Shown piece after piece: positions 1-9,538 of a DNA stretch of 36,688 nt (position 1 is its first letter; every line of letters begins with the position of its first letter). Both the position numbers and the translations under genes were made by a program. Source of the stretch: an uncultured Flammeovirgaceae bacterium (lineage in GTDB: Bacteria; Bacteroidota; Bacteroidia; Cytophagales; MED-G16); contig CAJWTC010000006.1 of the NCBI GenBank assembly GCA_913046795.1, positions 1-36,688 of the forward strand, read 5' to 3'. The notes under the pieces are model-generated. The model was not told the DNA's origin. It was given only the letters and a program-made list of their open reading frames with translations, and did not search any database.

Positions 1-2
1 TT

Positions 3-1154
3 CCTACCTATAAACTACCTTCATCAGTTAAGTTTAAAGACTCTCTTGATGAAGGAAAAAAACATTCTTTTAAAAGGATAGAAGTTAATTCATCTGACAT
101 AGCTTTTCTTCAATACACTGGGGGTACAACAGGTGTCTCTAAAGGAGCTATGCTATCACATAAAAATGTTATCTCCAATGTTATGCAAGTCTCTGAATGT
201 ATGGATATCTTATTGGAAGACGGTGAGGAGATAGTAATTACAGCCCTTCCTCTCTATCACATTTTTGCATTAGTATGTAACTCTTTGGTTATGTTTAACT
301 TCGGAGCAAGAAATATTTTGATAACGAACCCACGAGATATGAAGAATTTTGTAAACGAAATTTCTAATCAAAAATTTTCAATTATAACTGGGGTTAATAC
401 TTTATTTAATGGACTACTGAACAACTCAAAATTTGGAGAGATTGATTTCTCAAACTTAAAAGTTGCATTTGGTGGTGGTATGGCAGTTCAGGACTCAGTT
501 GCTATTAAGTGGGAGGAGATAACCGGATGTCCTCTTGTTGAGGGGTATGGCCTGACAGAGACTTCTCCAGTTGTTACTATAAATCCTCTTGATGGAACAA
601 ATAAAATAGGTACAATTGGGATTCCAATTCCAGATACAGAAATTAAGTTAATTGATGATGATGGAAAAGAGATGAAAGTAGGTGAGAGGGGAGAGCTATG
701 TGTTAAAGGACCTCAGGTTATGGAGGGTTACTGGAAAAGGGAAGGTGATACAGATGATGTAATTAAGGAGGGGTGGTTACTAACGGGTGATATTGCAGTA
801 ATAGATTCAGATGGTTTTCTAAAGATTGTTGACCGTAAAAAAGAAATGGTTCTTGTGTCTGGTTTTAATGTTTTTCCAAATGAAGTTGAAAACGTAATAT
901 CATCCCATCCTAAAGTCTTAGAGGTAGGGGTAATAGGTGTGGCAGACGATAAGACTACTGAAGCTGTTAAGGCAGTGATAGTTAAAAAAGATGAATCACT
1001 TACATCTGATGAAATTAAAATTTATTGTAAAGAAAAGTTAACAAATTATAAGTGTCCAAAACACATAGGTTTTGCATCGGAACTACCTAAATCTAATGTG
1101 GGAAAAATACTCAGGAGACTAATAAAAGAAAAAGACTTAAAAATTCCGTACTGA
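3..1154 (+). CDS. fadD: Long-chain fatty acid-CoA ligase (FadD type), 5' end missing
   Basis: The reading frame is open from the first bases of the window, so the N-terminus lies outside; about 383 residues are visible. The enzyme activates fatty acids with ATP and CoA through an acyl-adenylate. The AMP-binding P-loop YTGGTTGVSKG is encoded around 115-150, followed by the GYGLTETSP motif, the TGD motif, and the acyl-CoA synthetase signature around DRKKEMVLVSGFNVFPNEVE. The C-terminus ends with PKSNVGKILRR, the usual end of FadD proteins carrying the catalytic lysine. The visible sequence closely resembles the second half of Escherichia coli FadD as I remember it. An ATG at position 150 is internal and not the start. 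The gene is followed by a hairpin and then the separate actA promoter, so it probably ends its own transcription unit. Whether the preferred chain is long or medium cannot be told from this part. Confidence 0.9.
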   Translation, partial: PTYKLPSSVKFKDSLDEGKKHSFKRIEVNSSDIAFLQYTGGTTGVSKGAMLSHKNVISNVMQVSECMDILLEDGEEIVITALPLYHIFALVCNSLVMFNFGARNILITNPRDMKNFVNEISNQKFSIITGVNTLFNGLLNNSKFGEIDFSNLKVAFGGGMAVQDSVAIKWEEITGCPLVEGYGLTETSPVVTINPLDGTNKIGTIGIPIPDTEIKLIDDDGKEMKVGERGELCVKGPQVMEGYWKREGDTDDVIKEGWLLTGDIAVIDSDGFLKIVDRKKEMVLVSGFNVFPNEVENVISSHPKVLEVGVIGVADDKTTEAVKAVIVKKDESLTSDEIKIYCKEKLTNYKCPKHIGFASELPKSNVGKILRRLIKEKDLKIPY

Positions 1155-1159
1155 TAATT

Positions 1160-1178
1160 ATTTAGAATAATTCTAAAT
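1160..1178 (+). terminator. Hairpin after fadD, possible terminator
   Basis: A perfect 8-bp inverted repeat, ATTTAGAA-TAA-TTCTAAAT, begins five bases after the fadD stop codon. No clear run of T follows, so it is not a classic intrinsic terminator and its stem is AT-rich. It lies between fadD and the actA promoter, where a transcript end would be expected. Confidence 0.4.
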
Positions 1179-1199
1179 TAATTTATATCCTAATAATTT

Positions 1200-1230
1200 T
1201 TTGAAGTTAATGCTGCCGATATTACATTTG
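1200..1230 (+). promoter_or_regulatory. Bacteroidota-type promoter of the act-cox operon
   Basis: TTTG at 1200-1203 and TACATTTG at 1223-1230 are separated by 19 bases. This matches the Bacteroidota primary-sigma consensus (TTTG, 19-21 bases, TAnnTTTG) without a mismatch. Transcription should begin a few bases after 1230, giving a leader of roughly 20 bases before the actA ATG at 1256. It is the only full two-box match I found and it lies directly ahead of a 16-gene cluster. Confidence 0.7.
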
Positions 1231-1255
1231 TCTCAGCTTAAACTTTAGTGTGTAA

Positions 1256-2536
1256 ATGCTTACTAAATTAACTAGAAACCTAACTAAAATTAGTCGTTTT
1301 TTCCTACCATTTATAGGCATAGTATCTCTCGCTCTTTTTTCACCCTCTTTTCACAAAATTAATGCCCAAGAGCAGCAGGATGATTCATTTGATCAGAATA
1401 TAGTAAGTAATGGAGAGTCACTTTTTAAGGGTAACTGCACAGTTTGTCATGCGATCAATGACGTGCTAATTGGTCCTGCTCTAAGAGATGTTCATGAAAG
1501 GCAGTCAGAGGAGTGGATATATGCTTTCATAAAAAATTCTCAAAAAGTAATAAAAAGTGGTGATGAATATGCTGTAGATCTATATAATCAATATAACCAA
1601 ACCTTGATGACATCATTTGATTTTTCGGATGAGGAATTGAACTCTATTTTGACGTATATTAAGAGTGAATCCTCAAAGGAAATTCAGGTTGCAGTAGTAG
1701 AAGGCGTAGACGTGGGAGGTGACATTTCTTCTTCTGTTTCAACAGATAATTTCTATCTATCACTTGGTCTAAATATTTTACTTTTATTGGTACTTGTTTT
1801 CATTCTACTCAGGTTCACTAATCTTTCAAAAAAATATGTAATTCTTAAAGACAACCAGACAAAAGGAAAATTATTAGACGAGAAGGATAAGGAAATAGTT
1901 GATAGCGGGTTTAACATAAAAGATTTTATTAGAAGTAATAAGGTTGTTGGAATAGCATCTTTTGTATTTATTGCAGTCTTTGTAAAGTCATGTATCGATG
2001 GGATCTATACCATTGGTATTCAGCAGAATTACCAACCTACCCAGCCCATAGCCTTCTCCCATAAAATTCATGCCGGTCAGTACGAGATAGATTGTAATTA
2101 CTGTCATACTGGAGTTAATATTTCAAAATCAGCTAATATACCAGCAGTAAATATTTGTATGAACTGTCATGGAGTTATAAATACTGATAAACCAGAAATT
2201 CAAAAAATACTGACAGCCTACGAAGAAAATAGACCTATAGAGTGGGTTAGAGTTCACAACCTCCCAGACCTTGCCTATTTTAATCACTCACAACATGTTG
2301 CCGTTGGGGGTATAGAATGTAGTACCTGCCACGGACCTATTGAGGAGATGGATGTTGTCTATCAGTACTCTGAACTAACCATGGGTTGGTGTATTAACTG
2401 CCACAGAGAATCAGAAATTAATTCAAAAGGAAACGATTATTATGATAAATTAGTTGAACTTCACAAGGGTTCTTCTAAAGAACCTTTAAAAGTTGAAGAT
2501 ATTGGTGGGCTGGAATGCTCTAAGTGTCACTATTAA
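1256..2536 (+). CDS. actA: ActA, multiheme cytochrome c subunit of alternative complex III
   Basis: This is the heme c subunit of the alternative complex III quinol:cytochrome c oxidoreductase, acting on the periplasmic face. A signal peptide (about residues 15-37) is followed by a class I cytochrome domain with CTVCH at 61-65. A membrane segment near 167-187 and a second near 229-250 follow. A pentaheme region then carries CxxCH at 280, 301, 355, 379 and 421, the last one residue from the C-terminus. That makes six heme-binding motifs in 426 residues. Five-heme ActA is the classic description; a form with an N-terminal monoheme domain, as here, matches what I remember of flavobacterial ActA proteins. 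The gene is first in the operon and starts about 25 bases after a strong promoter match. ActB follows after two bases. Confidence 0.93.
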   Translation: MLTKLTRNLTKISRFFLPFIGIVSLALFSPSFHKINAQEQQDDSFDQNIVSNGESLFKGNCTVCHAINDVLIGPALRDVHERQSEEWIYAFIKNSQKVIKSGDEYAVDLYNQYNQTLMTSFDFSDEELNSILTYIKSESSKEIQVAVVEGVDVGGDISSSVSTDNFYLSLGLNILLLLVLVFILLRFTNLSKKYVILKDNQTKGKLLDEKDKEIVDSGFNIKDFIRSNKVVGIASFVFIAVFVKSCIDGIYTIGIQQNYQPTQPIAFSHKIHAGQYEIDCNYCHTGVNISKSANIPAVNICMNCHGVINTDKPEIQKILTAYEENRPIEWVRVHNLPDLAYFNHSQHVAVGGIECSTCHGPIEEMDVVYQYSELTMGWCINCHRESEINSKGNDYYDKLVELHKGSSKEPLKVEDIGGLECSKCHY

Positions 2537-2538
2537 TT

Positions 2539-5500
2539 ATGAAGAAAGGAAATAAAACTTACTGGAAAGGAATTGAACAACTTAAAAATGACCCTGCTTT
2601 TGTAAAAAATGCTGAAAGTGAGTTCCCAGAATTTTTACCTATAAAAGACTCCTCAGATAACTCTAGGAGAGATTTCTTAAAGATGATGGGTTTCGGTTTA
2701 GCAGCTGTGACTACCGCTGCATGTGAGGCACCAGTAAAGTATGCTATTCCGTATGTAGATAAGCCTGTAGATGTTGATGCAACACTTGCAAATTATTATG
2801 CTTCAACTTATTCAATGGGAAGCGACTACTGTAGTGTGGTAGTAAAGACAAGGGAAGGTAGACCAATTAAGATTGATGGAAATAAATATTCTAAAATTAG
2901 TGCAGGGTGTACATCTTCTCAGGTAGAGTCATCAGTCCTAACACTTTATGATAGACAGAGGTTACAATTCCCTATGCTAAATAATAAAGAATCTAACTGG
3001 AGAGACGTCGATAATTTTGTTAAGGAGGGGTTATCTAAAAAAGGGTCAAATAAAATTTATATAATTAGTCACTCAGTCAATAGCCCTTCAACCCTAGATG
3101 TGATAAATAAGTTTTCAAAAAAATTCGATGTTAATCATGTTGAGTACGATACTTCCTCATACTCGGGTATGCTTGATGCAAATGAAGAATCATTTGGAAA
3201 AAGAAAGATTCCATTTTATGATTTTTCTAAGGCTAAAACAATTGTTTCTTTTGGATATGATTTTTTAGGTAGTTCATTTAATCATGATTTATTTAACCAA
3301 CAGTTCACTAAGCAAAGAGTTGTTAACAGAGATAAGAGAGAGATGTCAAGACTCTATACATTCGAATCAAACCTATCTCTCACAGGTGCAAATTCTGATC
3401 ATAGGATTCCAATTAAGTCATCTCACACTAAGATATATATCGCCGAACTTTGGAATATTTTAAATGGTAAAATTGGTTCAGGAAGAGACTCTATTTCTTT
3501 TAATAAGTCAAAAAGGAGTTTACTTAAATTAGATATTTTAAATAAAGTTGCTGACGACTTAATTCAAAATTTAGGTTCATCTCTGGTCATATCTAGTTCT
3601 AATGATAAGTCTGTCCAATCCGTAGTGATAATGATAAATGAGCTCTTAAGAAGTTACGGAAAAACTATTGACCTTAACAGATGTTACAATACCAGAAAAG
3701 GAGATGATAGTAAGATGACTGAATTCATCAAAGACCTGGATAGTAAATCCGTACATGGTGTCATTTTCCTTAATTCTAACCCAGTTTATAACCATTATCT
3801 GTCATCTAGGTTAAAGGATGCTCTTGACAATGTTCCGTTAAAGATATCTACCTCAGATAGAATAGATGAGACATCTATCTTATGTGATGTGATTGCCCCA
3901 GATTCTCACTTCTTAGAGTCTTGGAATGACTATGAACCTATTGATAATCACTTCAGTTTTGGTCAGCCAACAATTCGTAGGATCTTTGATACAAGGCAGC
4001 ACCAAGACTCCTTTTTAAGGTGGATTGATTCAGAAGTTAACTATTTTTCTACTCTTAAAAATAACTGGAGAAAAAAACAGAAGTTATTAAAATCTAACGA
4101 ACCATTTCAAATATTTTGGGATAGACTTCTTCATGACGGCGTTGCGGAAATAGTTGATGAAAAAACTAAAAATTTAAATCCTTTACCTAATATCTTTAAA
4201 ACTAGGATATCTGAGGCAGGTAAAGTTTCTAACTTAATTGAAAGTGAAACTGATAATGATGGCTTTGAATTAAATTTATATCATAACTTAACTGTTAGTG
4301 ACGGAATTCAGTCTAATAATCCATGGCTTCAAGAAATGCCAGATCCAATATCTAAAGTCTGTTGGGATAATTATATTTCAATAAATCCAAAAGATGCCTC
4401 AAAACTAGAAGTAAAAACAGATGTAGGGACAATGACTACAAATCTTTTAAAACTAGAAAATAATGAAGGATCATTTGAAGTACCTGTTATCATTCAACCA
4501 GGTCAGGCTGAAGGCACAATAGGTCTTGCTTTAGGTTATGGTAGAAAACTTGCTGGACCAGTTGGAGACGGTATTGGTTTTGATGCAAATCAGCTCCTTA
4601 ATAAAAAATTAAATATTCAAAATCTAACTGTTAGTAATATAAAATTAGAAAATACATTTAAAGACTTCAGAATAGCTCAGACCCAGACTCATGATACCAT
4701 CATGGCGAGAGAAAGTGTTATCCAAGAGACATCTCTAGATCAGTACAAAAAAGATCCTTACTCAGGTAAGTATCAGTTTAAAGTTGCTACTAGTAAAGGG
4801 TTTAAAAAGCCTGAAGATGTAACGCTCTGGAATGGACACGAATATAAGAACCATCACTGGGTTATGGCAATAGATTTAAATGCTTGTACTGGTTGTGGTA
4901 GTTGTGTTATAGCTTGTCAAGTAGAAAACAATATTCCAGTAGTTGGTAAAGAAGAAGTACTAAATAGGAGAGAGATGTCATGGCTTAGAATAGATAGGTA
5001 TTACTCTAGTGATGCAGATGTTAATGACTTACAAGGTTTAGAGGTTGCTGCAGAAAATCCTGATGTAACTTTCCAGCCTATGATGTGTCAACATTGTAAC
5101 AATGCTCCTTGTGAGACAGTTTGTCCAGTTGCTGCCACAACTCATAGTAGTGAAGGTTTAAATCAAATGACCTATAATAGATGTATAGGTACTAGGTATT
5201 GTGCCAATAACTGTCCATACAAAGTAAGAAGGTTTAACTGGTTTAAATACCATGATAATGAGCAGTTTGATAAAAACATAGCAATGAATAATGATCTTGG
5301 AAAGATGGTTCTGAACCCTGACGTAACTGTGAGGTCAAGAGGGGTTATGGAAAAATGTTCTTTCTGTGTTCAAAAAATTCAAGAAGGTAAACTTTTAGCT
5401 AAATCAGAGAAGAGAAGGCTCAAGGATGGTGATGTTAAAATGGCTTGTGGATCAGCATGCTCAACTGACGCTATTGTTTTTGGTGACGTTAATGATAAAA

Positions 5501-5652
5501 ACAGCAGAATAAATAATCTGCTTCAAGTTGAGAAAATTGATAAGGCAACTCTTAAGTTAAAAGAGGAGAGAGCTTATGCAGTGTTAGATGAAATTAGAGT
5601 AAGTCCAAATGTTTGGTACTTGAGAAAAGTTAGAAATAAAAAAACAGCTTAG
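2539..5652 (+). CDS. actB: ActB, iron-sulfur and molybdopterin-oxidoreductase-like subunit of alternative complex III
   Basis: The protein of about 1037 residues fuses a molybdopterin-oxidoreductase-like N-terminal domain (no cofactor expected in this family) to a ferredoxin-like C-terminal domain from about residue 768. A twin-arginine signal, SRRDFLK at 42-48, precedes a hydrophobic stretch and a lipobox-like Cys at 62, so Tat export and lipid anchoring are likely. The cluster-binding Cys begin with CTGCGSC at 783-789, then [24 protein letters not shown], and CGSAC at 970-974. The third motif has Thr where a fourth cluster Cys would stand, which fits the known mix of three [4Fe-4S] and one [3Fe-4S] clusters. 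I chose the ATG at 2539; a GTG at 2524 would overlap actA and add five residues. Relatives start with the same short, charged sequence. Confidence 0.93.
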   Translation: MKKGNKTYWKGIEQLKNDPAFVKNAESEFPEFLPIKDSSDNSRRDFLKMMGFGLAAVTTAACEAPVKYAIPYVDKPVDVDATLANYYASTYSMGSDYCSVVVKTREGRPIKIDGNKYSKISAGCTSSQVESSVLTLYDRQRLQFPMLNNKESNWRDVDNFVKEGLSKKGSNKIYIISHSVNSPSTLDVINKFSKKFDVNHVEYDTSSYSGMLDANEESFGKRKIPFYDFSKAKTIVSFGYDFLGSSFNHDLFNQQFTKQRVVNRDKREMSRLYTFESNLSLTGANSDHRIPIKSSHTKIYIAELWNILNGKIGSGRDSISFNKSKRSLLKLDILNKVADDLIQNLGSSLVISSSNDKSVQSVVIMINELLRSYGKTIDLNRCYNTRKGDDSKMTEFIKDLDSKSVHGVIFLNSNPVYNHYLSSRLKDALDNVPLKISTSDRIDETSILCDVIAPDSHFLESWNDYEPIDNHFSFGQPTIRRIFDTRQHQDSFLRWIDSEVNYFSTLKNNWRKKQKLLKSNEPFQIFWDRLLHDGVAEIVDEKTKNLNPLPNIFKTRISEAGKVSNLIESETDNDGFELNLYHNLTVSDGIQSNNPWLQEMPDPISKVCWDNYISINPKDASKLEVKTDVGTMTTNLLKLENNEGSFEVPVIIQPGQAEGTIGLALGYGRKLAGPVGDGIGFDANQLLNKKLNIQNLTVSNIKLENTFKDFRIAQTQTHDTIMARESVIQETSLDQYKKDPYSGKYQFKVATSKGFKKPEDVTLWNGHEYKNHHWVMAIDLNACTGCGSCVIACQVENNIPVVGKEEVLNRREMSWLRIDRYYSSDADVNDLQGLEVAAENPDVTFQPMMCQHCNNAPCETVCPVAATTHSSEGLNQMTYNRCIGTRYCANNCPYKVRRFNWFKYHDNEQFDKNIAMNNDLGKMVLNPDVTVRSRGVMEKCSFCVQKIQEGKLLAKSEKRRLKDGDVKMACGSACSTDAIVFGDVNDKNSRINNLLQVEKIDKATLKLKEERAYAVLDEIRVSPNVWYLRKVRNKKTA

Positions 5653-5653
5653 C

Positions 5654-7030
5654 ATGCACGTAGAATCTAAACTTAGAAAACCATTAATTACAGGAGGTAA
5701 AACTTTACATGACGTATCTGAGGATATTTGTAAAAGAGTTGAACAGAAGCCCTCCCTGTATTGGTATGCAGCCATGATAATATCAAACATAACTCTTATA
5801 GTGGGTGCATATGCTGTTTATAGAACATTATGGGATGGAATTGGAATGTGGGGTCTTAACAAGACAGTTATGTGGGCTTGGGATATTACAAATTTTGTCT
5901 GGTGGGTTGGAATAGGGCATGCAGGTACACTTATATCTGCTATTTTACTATTATTTAGACAGAGATGGAGAATGGCAATAAATAGATCCGCAGAGGCTAT
6001 GACTATTTTTGCAGTTATATGTGCTGCTATGTTTCCATTACTGCACATGGGAAGATTATGGATTGGTCTTATCTGGGTTCTGCCTCTACCTAATACATAC
6101 GGTTCATTGTGGGTCAATTTTGCCAGTCCTCTTTTGTGGGACGTGTTTGCAATAACTACTTATTTCTCAGTATCTCTAGTATTTTGGTATATTGGTCTTA
6201 TTCCAGATTTTGCTACCATAAGAGACAGAGCTAAAAAAGCCGGAAGAAAAGTGTCTGCATATATATATGGTGGATTGAGCTTTGGATGGGACGGTGCTGC
6301 TAAGACCTGGTCCAGATACGAAACTGTTTCTCTTGTACTTGCAGGTCTTGCTACTCCTCTGGTTCTTTCTGTCCATACAATTGTATCAATGGATTTTGCA
6401 ACTTCTGTTATACCTGGGTGGCATACTACTATATTTCCTCCATATTTTGTTGCTGGTGCAATTTTCTCTGGTTTTGCTATGGTTTTAACATTACTCATTA
6501 TAACCAGAAAAGTATACAATTTAGAAGATTATATAACTATAAAGCATCTAGAGTTAATGAATATTGTAATAATAGTAACAGGTTCTATTGTTGGAATTGC
6601 ATACTTAACAGAGTTATTTATGGCTTGGTACTCTGGAGTTGCCTACGAGCAATACGCCTTCTATAATAGGGTAACTGGTCCTTACTGGTGGGCATACTGG
6701 TCAATGATGACTTGTAATGTGATATCCCCTCAACTCTTCTGGTTTAAAAAAATAAGAACTAATATAGTTGCGACGTTTATTATATCAATAATTGTAAATA
6801 TTGGTATGTGGTTTGAAAGGTTTGTAATTATTGTTACGTCTCTTCACAGAGATTATCTTCCGTCAAGTTGGGCAATGTTCTATCCGACAATATATGACTT
6901 AGGAATGTATATTTTCACATTTGGTTTATTTTTTACTGCGTTTTTAGCTTTTTCTAAGTATTTCCCTGTAATAAATATGGCTGAAGTGAAAAGTATTTTA
7001 AAACATACTGGAGAGAAAGTAAAGAAATAA
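5654..7030 (+). CDS. actC: ActC, NrfD/PsrC-like membrane subunit of alternative complex III
   Basis: This 458-residue, strongly hydrophobic protein belongs to the NrfD/PsrC family of quinol-binding membrane subunits. Many transmembrane segments are visible from about residue 40 to 445, consistent with the ten expected for ActC, and the charged ends should face the cytoplasm. In alternative complex III it provides the quinol oxidation site next to the iron-sulfur domain of ActB. The start follows the actB stop by one base, and actD follows after two bases, so translation is probably coupled. Length and position in the cluster are standard. Several long open frames on the opposite strand are only shadows of this gene. 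Confidence 0.92.
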   Translation: MHVESKLRKPLITGGKTLHDVSEDICKRVEQKPSLYWYAAMIISNITLIVGAYAVYRTLWDGIGMWGLNKTVMWAWDITNFVWWVGIGHAGTLISAILLLFRQRWRMAINRSAEAMTIFAVICAAMFPLLHMGRLWIGLIWVLPLPNTYGSLWVNFASPLLWDVFAITTYFSVSLVFWYIGLIPDFATIRDRAKKAGRKVSAYIYGGLSFGWDGAAKTWSRYETVSLVLAGLATPLVLSVHTIVSMDFATSVIPGWHTTIFPPYFVAGAIFSGFAMVLTLLIITRKVYNLEDYITIKHLELMNIVIIVTGSIVGIAYLTELFMAWYSGVAYEQYAFYNRVTGPYWWAYWSMMTCNVISPQLFWFKKIRTNIVATFIISIIVNIGMWFERFVIIVTSLHRDYLPSSWAMFYPTIYDLGMYIFTFGLFFTAFLAFSKYFPVINMAEVKSILKHTGEKVKK

Positions 7031-7032
7031 AT

Positions 7033-7566
7033 ATGGATGATAAAGGTGTAAAATTTGTTATTGGTATCTATGAGGATGAAGATGTTCTTTTAGATGCTAT
7101 TTCATCAGTCCGTGCCAAGGGTGTAAATATATATGAAGTCTATTCTCCATTTCCTGTTCATGGAATTGAGTCCAGACTAGGGTATAAGAGGTCTAGGCTT
7201 TCAATTGCAGCATTTTGTTTTGGTTTCCTAGGTACCTGTCTGGCACTAACTATGATGATTGGAATGACAACTATAGACTGGCCCATGATAATTGGGGGTA
7301 AAGATTTTCTCCCTTTGCCTGTTTTTATTCCAGTAACATTTGAGATGACAGTCTTATTATCAGCCTTTGGCATGGTGGGTACATTCTTTGTAATTAGTGA
7401 CCTTAAACCTTGGGGTAAACCAAAAACTTTTGATCTGAGATCAACAGATGATAAACACGTGATGGCAATAGAAATTGAAAAAAATAATATGTCCGAGGCA
7501 GCACTTAAAAAATTACTAAAGTCTAATGGTGCTTCTGAAGCAAACTCTAAACTGATGGATGAATGA
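7033..7566 (+). CDS. actD: ActD, small membrane subunit of alternative complex III (DUF3341)
   Basis: The 177-residue protein has a soluble N-terminal region opening with KFVIGIYEDEDVLLDAI, a feature of the DUF3341/ActD family. Two membrane segments follow, about residues 56-78 and 95-123, and a hydrophilic tail that should lie in the cytoplasm. ActD is a structural subunit without redox cofactors; no heme or metal motif is present here. The stop overlaps the actE start in an ATGA arrangement (7563-7566), which suggests translational coupling. Identification rests on family pattern and on its fixed place between actC and actE. Confidence 0.88.
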   Translation: MDDKGVKFVIGIYEDEDVLLDAISSVRAKGVNIYEVYSPFPVHGIESRLGYKRSRLSIAAFCFGFLGTCLALTMMIGMTTIDWPMIIGGKDFLPLPVFIPVTFEMTVLLSAFGMVGTFFVISDLKPWGKPKTFDLRSTDDKHVMAIEIEKNNMSEAALKKLLKSNGASEANSKLMDE

Positions 7567-8168
7567 ATAAGGTTATTATAAACTTATTATTTTGTATAGT
7601 CTTAATAGGATGTTCTGCAAAAGATGATTACCCTGGTGTGGAGTATGCACCTAATATGTACCACTCTGTCCCTTATGAACCATTATCCCAAGTTAAAGAT
7701 GAAGAAATCGGTAGCTGGTTAGATTCTAATCCAAATGATGGACATGGTGAGTTTTATAATTCTAATCCTTACAATCCTTATGGGATGACAATGTTGGAAC
7801 CTGTTCCAAATACTGTCAGAAGAGGTACATCCCTTCCGTATAGGATACCAAAAGATAGTCTTGAAGTTGCCGCTCTAGTTAATAGCCCAATTGAGGATAG
7901 TGATGAAGTTCTAAAAGAGGCAAAAATTCTCTACGAGAGGTTTTGTATTCATTGCCATGGAGAGAAGGGTATGGGGGACGGTCTTGTTGGTAAGGTTTAC
8001 TTAGGTGTTACTGCATATAATTCAAGGGCTGTGAAAGATAAGTCTGAGGGACATATATTTCATGTTATTACACATGGTAAAGGAAGAATGTGGGGTCATG
8101 GATCTCAGATATCAATAGAAGATAGGTGGAAGATAGTCAAGTATGTTCAAACCCTTCAAAAACAATAA
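7563..8168 (+). CDS. actE: ActE, monoheme cytochrome c lipoprotein of alternative complex III
   Basis: The protein of 201 residues begins with a lipoprotein signal ending in LIGC (Cys 17), so it should be tethered by lipid on the periplasmic side. One heme c motif, CIHCH, lies at 128-132, followed by a GMGDG loop typical of class I cytochromes; a Met in GRMWGHG near residue 174 is a candidate axial ligand. In the known flavobacterial supercomplex this subunit passes electrons toward the CuA site of the aa3 oxidase. CoxB in this window has no fused cytochrome, so ActE is the natural donor here. The start overlaps the actD stop by four bases. Confidence 0.9.
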   Translation: MNKVIINLLFCIVLIGCSAKDDYPGVEYAPNMYHSVPYEPLSQVKDEEIGSWLDSNPNDGHGEFYNSNPYNPYGMTMLEPVPNTVRRGTSLPYRIPKDSLEVAALVNSPIEDSDEVLKEAKILYERFCIHCHGEKGMGDGLVGKVYLGVTAYNSRAVKDKSEGHIFHVITHGKGRMWGHGSQISIEDRWKIVKYVQTLQKQ

Positions 8169-8169
8169 T

Positions 8170-9438
8170 ATGAAAGATATTTTTGATTTTAATATCGGAA
8201 TAAAAAAAAACCTGCTCTACCTTTTTTTTGGGGGACTCATACTATCTATTATTGGGGTATTCCAGTTAATAAATTCTGGTCATGGTCATGAAGAATCCAC
8301 CGAAATTGTAAATGCCTACATATCAGATGATGGTCATTCTGAGTTTCATTGGTATAAAAGGTTATATTCAAACTTATGGATTAATGTTGTTTACTTTTTA
8401 GGTATTTCTATATCAGCTATATTTTTTGTTGCAATTCAATACGTTTCTCAGTCTGGTTGGTCAGCAGGAATTTTAAGAGTACCGTTAGCTATTGGAAGAT
8501 GGTTACTTCCTGGAAGTGTACTAATGCTTATTGTATTTGCAATTACCAACCACGATATTTTTCATTGGACACATGAGTATTTGTATGATAAATCTGATCC
8601 AAGATATGATTATGTGATTGATGGAAAAAAAGCCTATTTAAATCTACCTTTCTTCCTCGGAAGGATGGTGTTTTTCTTAGGGATATGGTATTTATTCTAT
8701 GCATTGATACTTAAACATGTTGCAAAAGAAGATAAGTTTGGTGGAACTGAATCATGGAAGAAACTGTTTACAATATCTACGGTCTTTGTAGTTATTTATG
8801 CATTCACTCAATCAGTTGCTGCTTGGGATTGGGTACTATCAATAGATACCCATTGGTTCAGCACCATGTTTGGTTGGTATGTTTTTGCAAGTTGGTGGGT
8901 TTCTGCTCTTGCTTTGATTACTTACATGATTATTACATTAAAAGATAATGGTTATCTAAGTTTTATCAATCACAGTGTTATACATGACCTTGGGAAATTT
9001 GTCTTTGCATTTAGCGTATTTTGGACATACATATGGTTCTCACAGTTTCTTTTAATTTATTATGCAAATATCCCTGAAGAGACTATATATTATGTTGAGA
9101 GACTTGAAAGCGACTTTTACTTTCCTTTTTTTATAGTCAATTTAGTTCTAAACTTTTTCTTTCCTTTTTTCTTCCTTATGACTAGAGCAAGTAAGAGATT
9201 TACTAGATTTCTAAAGGTAGCATGCCCCATGATATTGTTCGGTCATTTTATTGACTTTTATCTGATGGTTACTCCCGGTGTTCTAAAAGAAAATGGTGGC
9301 TTTGGCTTCTTAGAAATCGGAGTACTTATGGTATTCTTGTCAGCATTTTTATATGTGATTTTAAGTGGCTTGACAAAACTTCCTTTGGTAGCTAAAAATC
9401 ATCCAATGTTAGAAGAAAGTTTACACCATGATATTTAA
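8170..9438 (+). CDS. actF: ActF, polytopic membrane subunit of alternative complex III
   Basis: This hydrophobic protein of 423 residues is the ActC-like (but diverged) second large membrane subunit of alternative complex III. About ten transmembrane segments are visible, with His-containing segments such as TNHDIFHWTHEYLYD in the first half. I chose the ATG at 8170, one base after the actE stop; an in-frame ATG at 8143 would overlap actE by 26 bases and add nine residues, and cannot be excluded. It is the last act gene; a 100-base gap separates it from coxB, the largest break in the cluster. Confidence 0.9.
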   Translation: MKDIFDFNIGIKKNLLYLFFGGLILSIIGVFQLINSGHGHEESTEIVNAYISDDGHSEFHWYKRLYSNLWINVVYFLGISISAIFFVAIQYVSQSGWSAGILRVPLAIGRWLLPGSVLMLIVFAITNHDIFHWTHEYLYDKSDPRYDYVIDGKKAYLNLPFFLGRMVFFLGIWYLFYALILKHVAKEDKFGGTESWKKLFTISTVFVVIYAFTQSVAAWDWVLSIDTHWFSTMFGWYVFASWWVSALALITYMIITLKDNGYLSFINHSVIHDLGKFVFAFSVFWTYIWFSQFLLIYYANIPEETIYYVERLESDFYFPFFIVNLVLNFFFPFFFLMTRASKRFTRFLKVACPMILFGHFIDFYLMVTPGVLKENGGFGFLEIGVLMVFLSAFLYVILSGLTKLPLVAKNHPMLEESLHHDI

Positions 9439-9538
9439 TTTTTATTTTAAAAAAAAATGTTTTTACAAAACATCCTTTGGGTTAAAAAATAACTAATTCT
9501 TAGGTGATTTTTTAGTAGTTGGTATATAACTTTACATA
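9439..9538 (+). promoter_or_regulatory. Gap between act and cox genes, with a small hairpin
   Basis: This 100-base stretch is the largest break inside the respiratory cluster. It holds a perfect 7-bp inverted repeat, ATGTTTT-TAC-AAAACAT, at 9457-9473. No T run follows, so it is a weak terminator candidate at best; it could be a processing or attenuation site. TTTG occurs at 9476-9479, but no good TAnnTTTG box stands at the right distance. TAACTTTA at 9527-9534 resembles the -7 box but lies too close to the coxB ATG and lacks a -33 partner. I see no convincing promoter, so coxB may be read from the actA promoter. Confidence 0.3.

Noticed and set aside
2524-2538. GTG at 2524 as the actB start
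   Set aside because: It overlaps the end of actA and adds residues not seen in relatives; the ATG at 2539 gives the usual N-terminus.
6160-6519. Long frames on the minus strand within actC, with similar ones in actB, leuS and the adaptor gene
   Set aside because: They lie wholly inside strongly supported genes, have no recognisable motifs, and reflect codon bias of the real gene on the other strand.
9457-9492. An 11-codon frame (MFLQNILWVKK) in the gap before coxB
   Set aside because: It begins on the hairpin arm, has no promoter or neighbour logic, and frames this short are expected by chance in AT-rich DNA.
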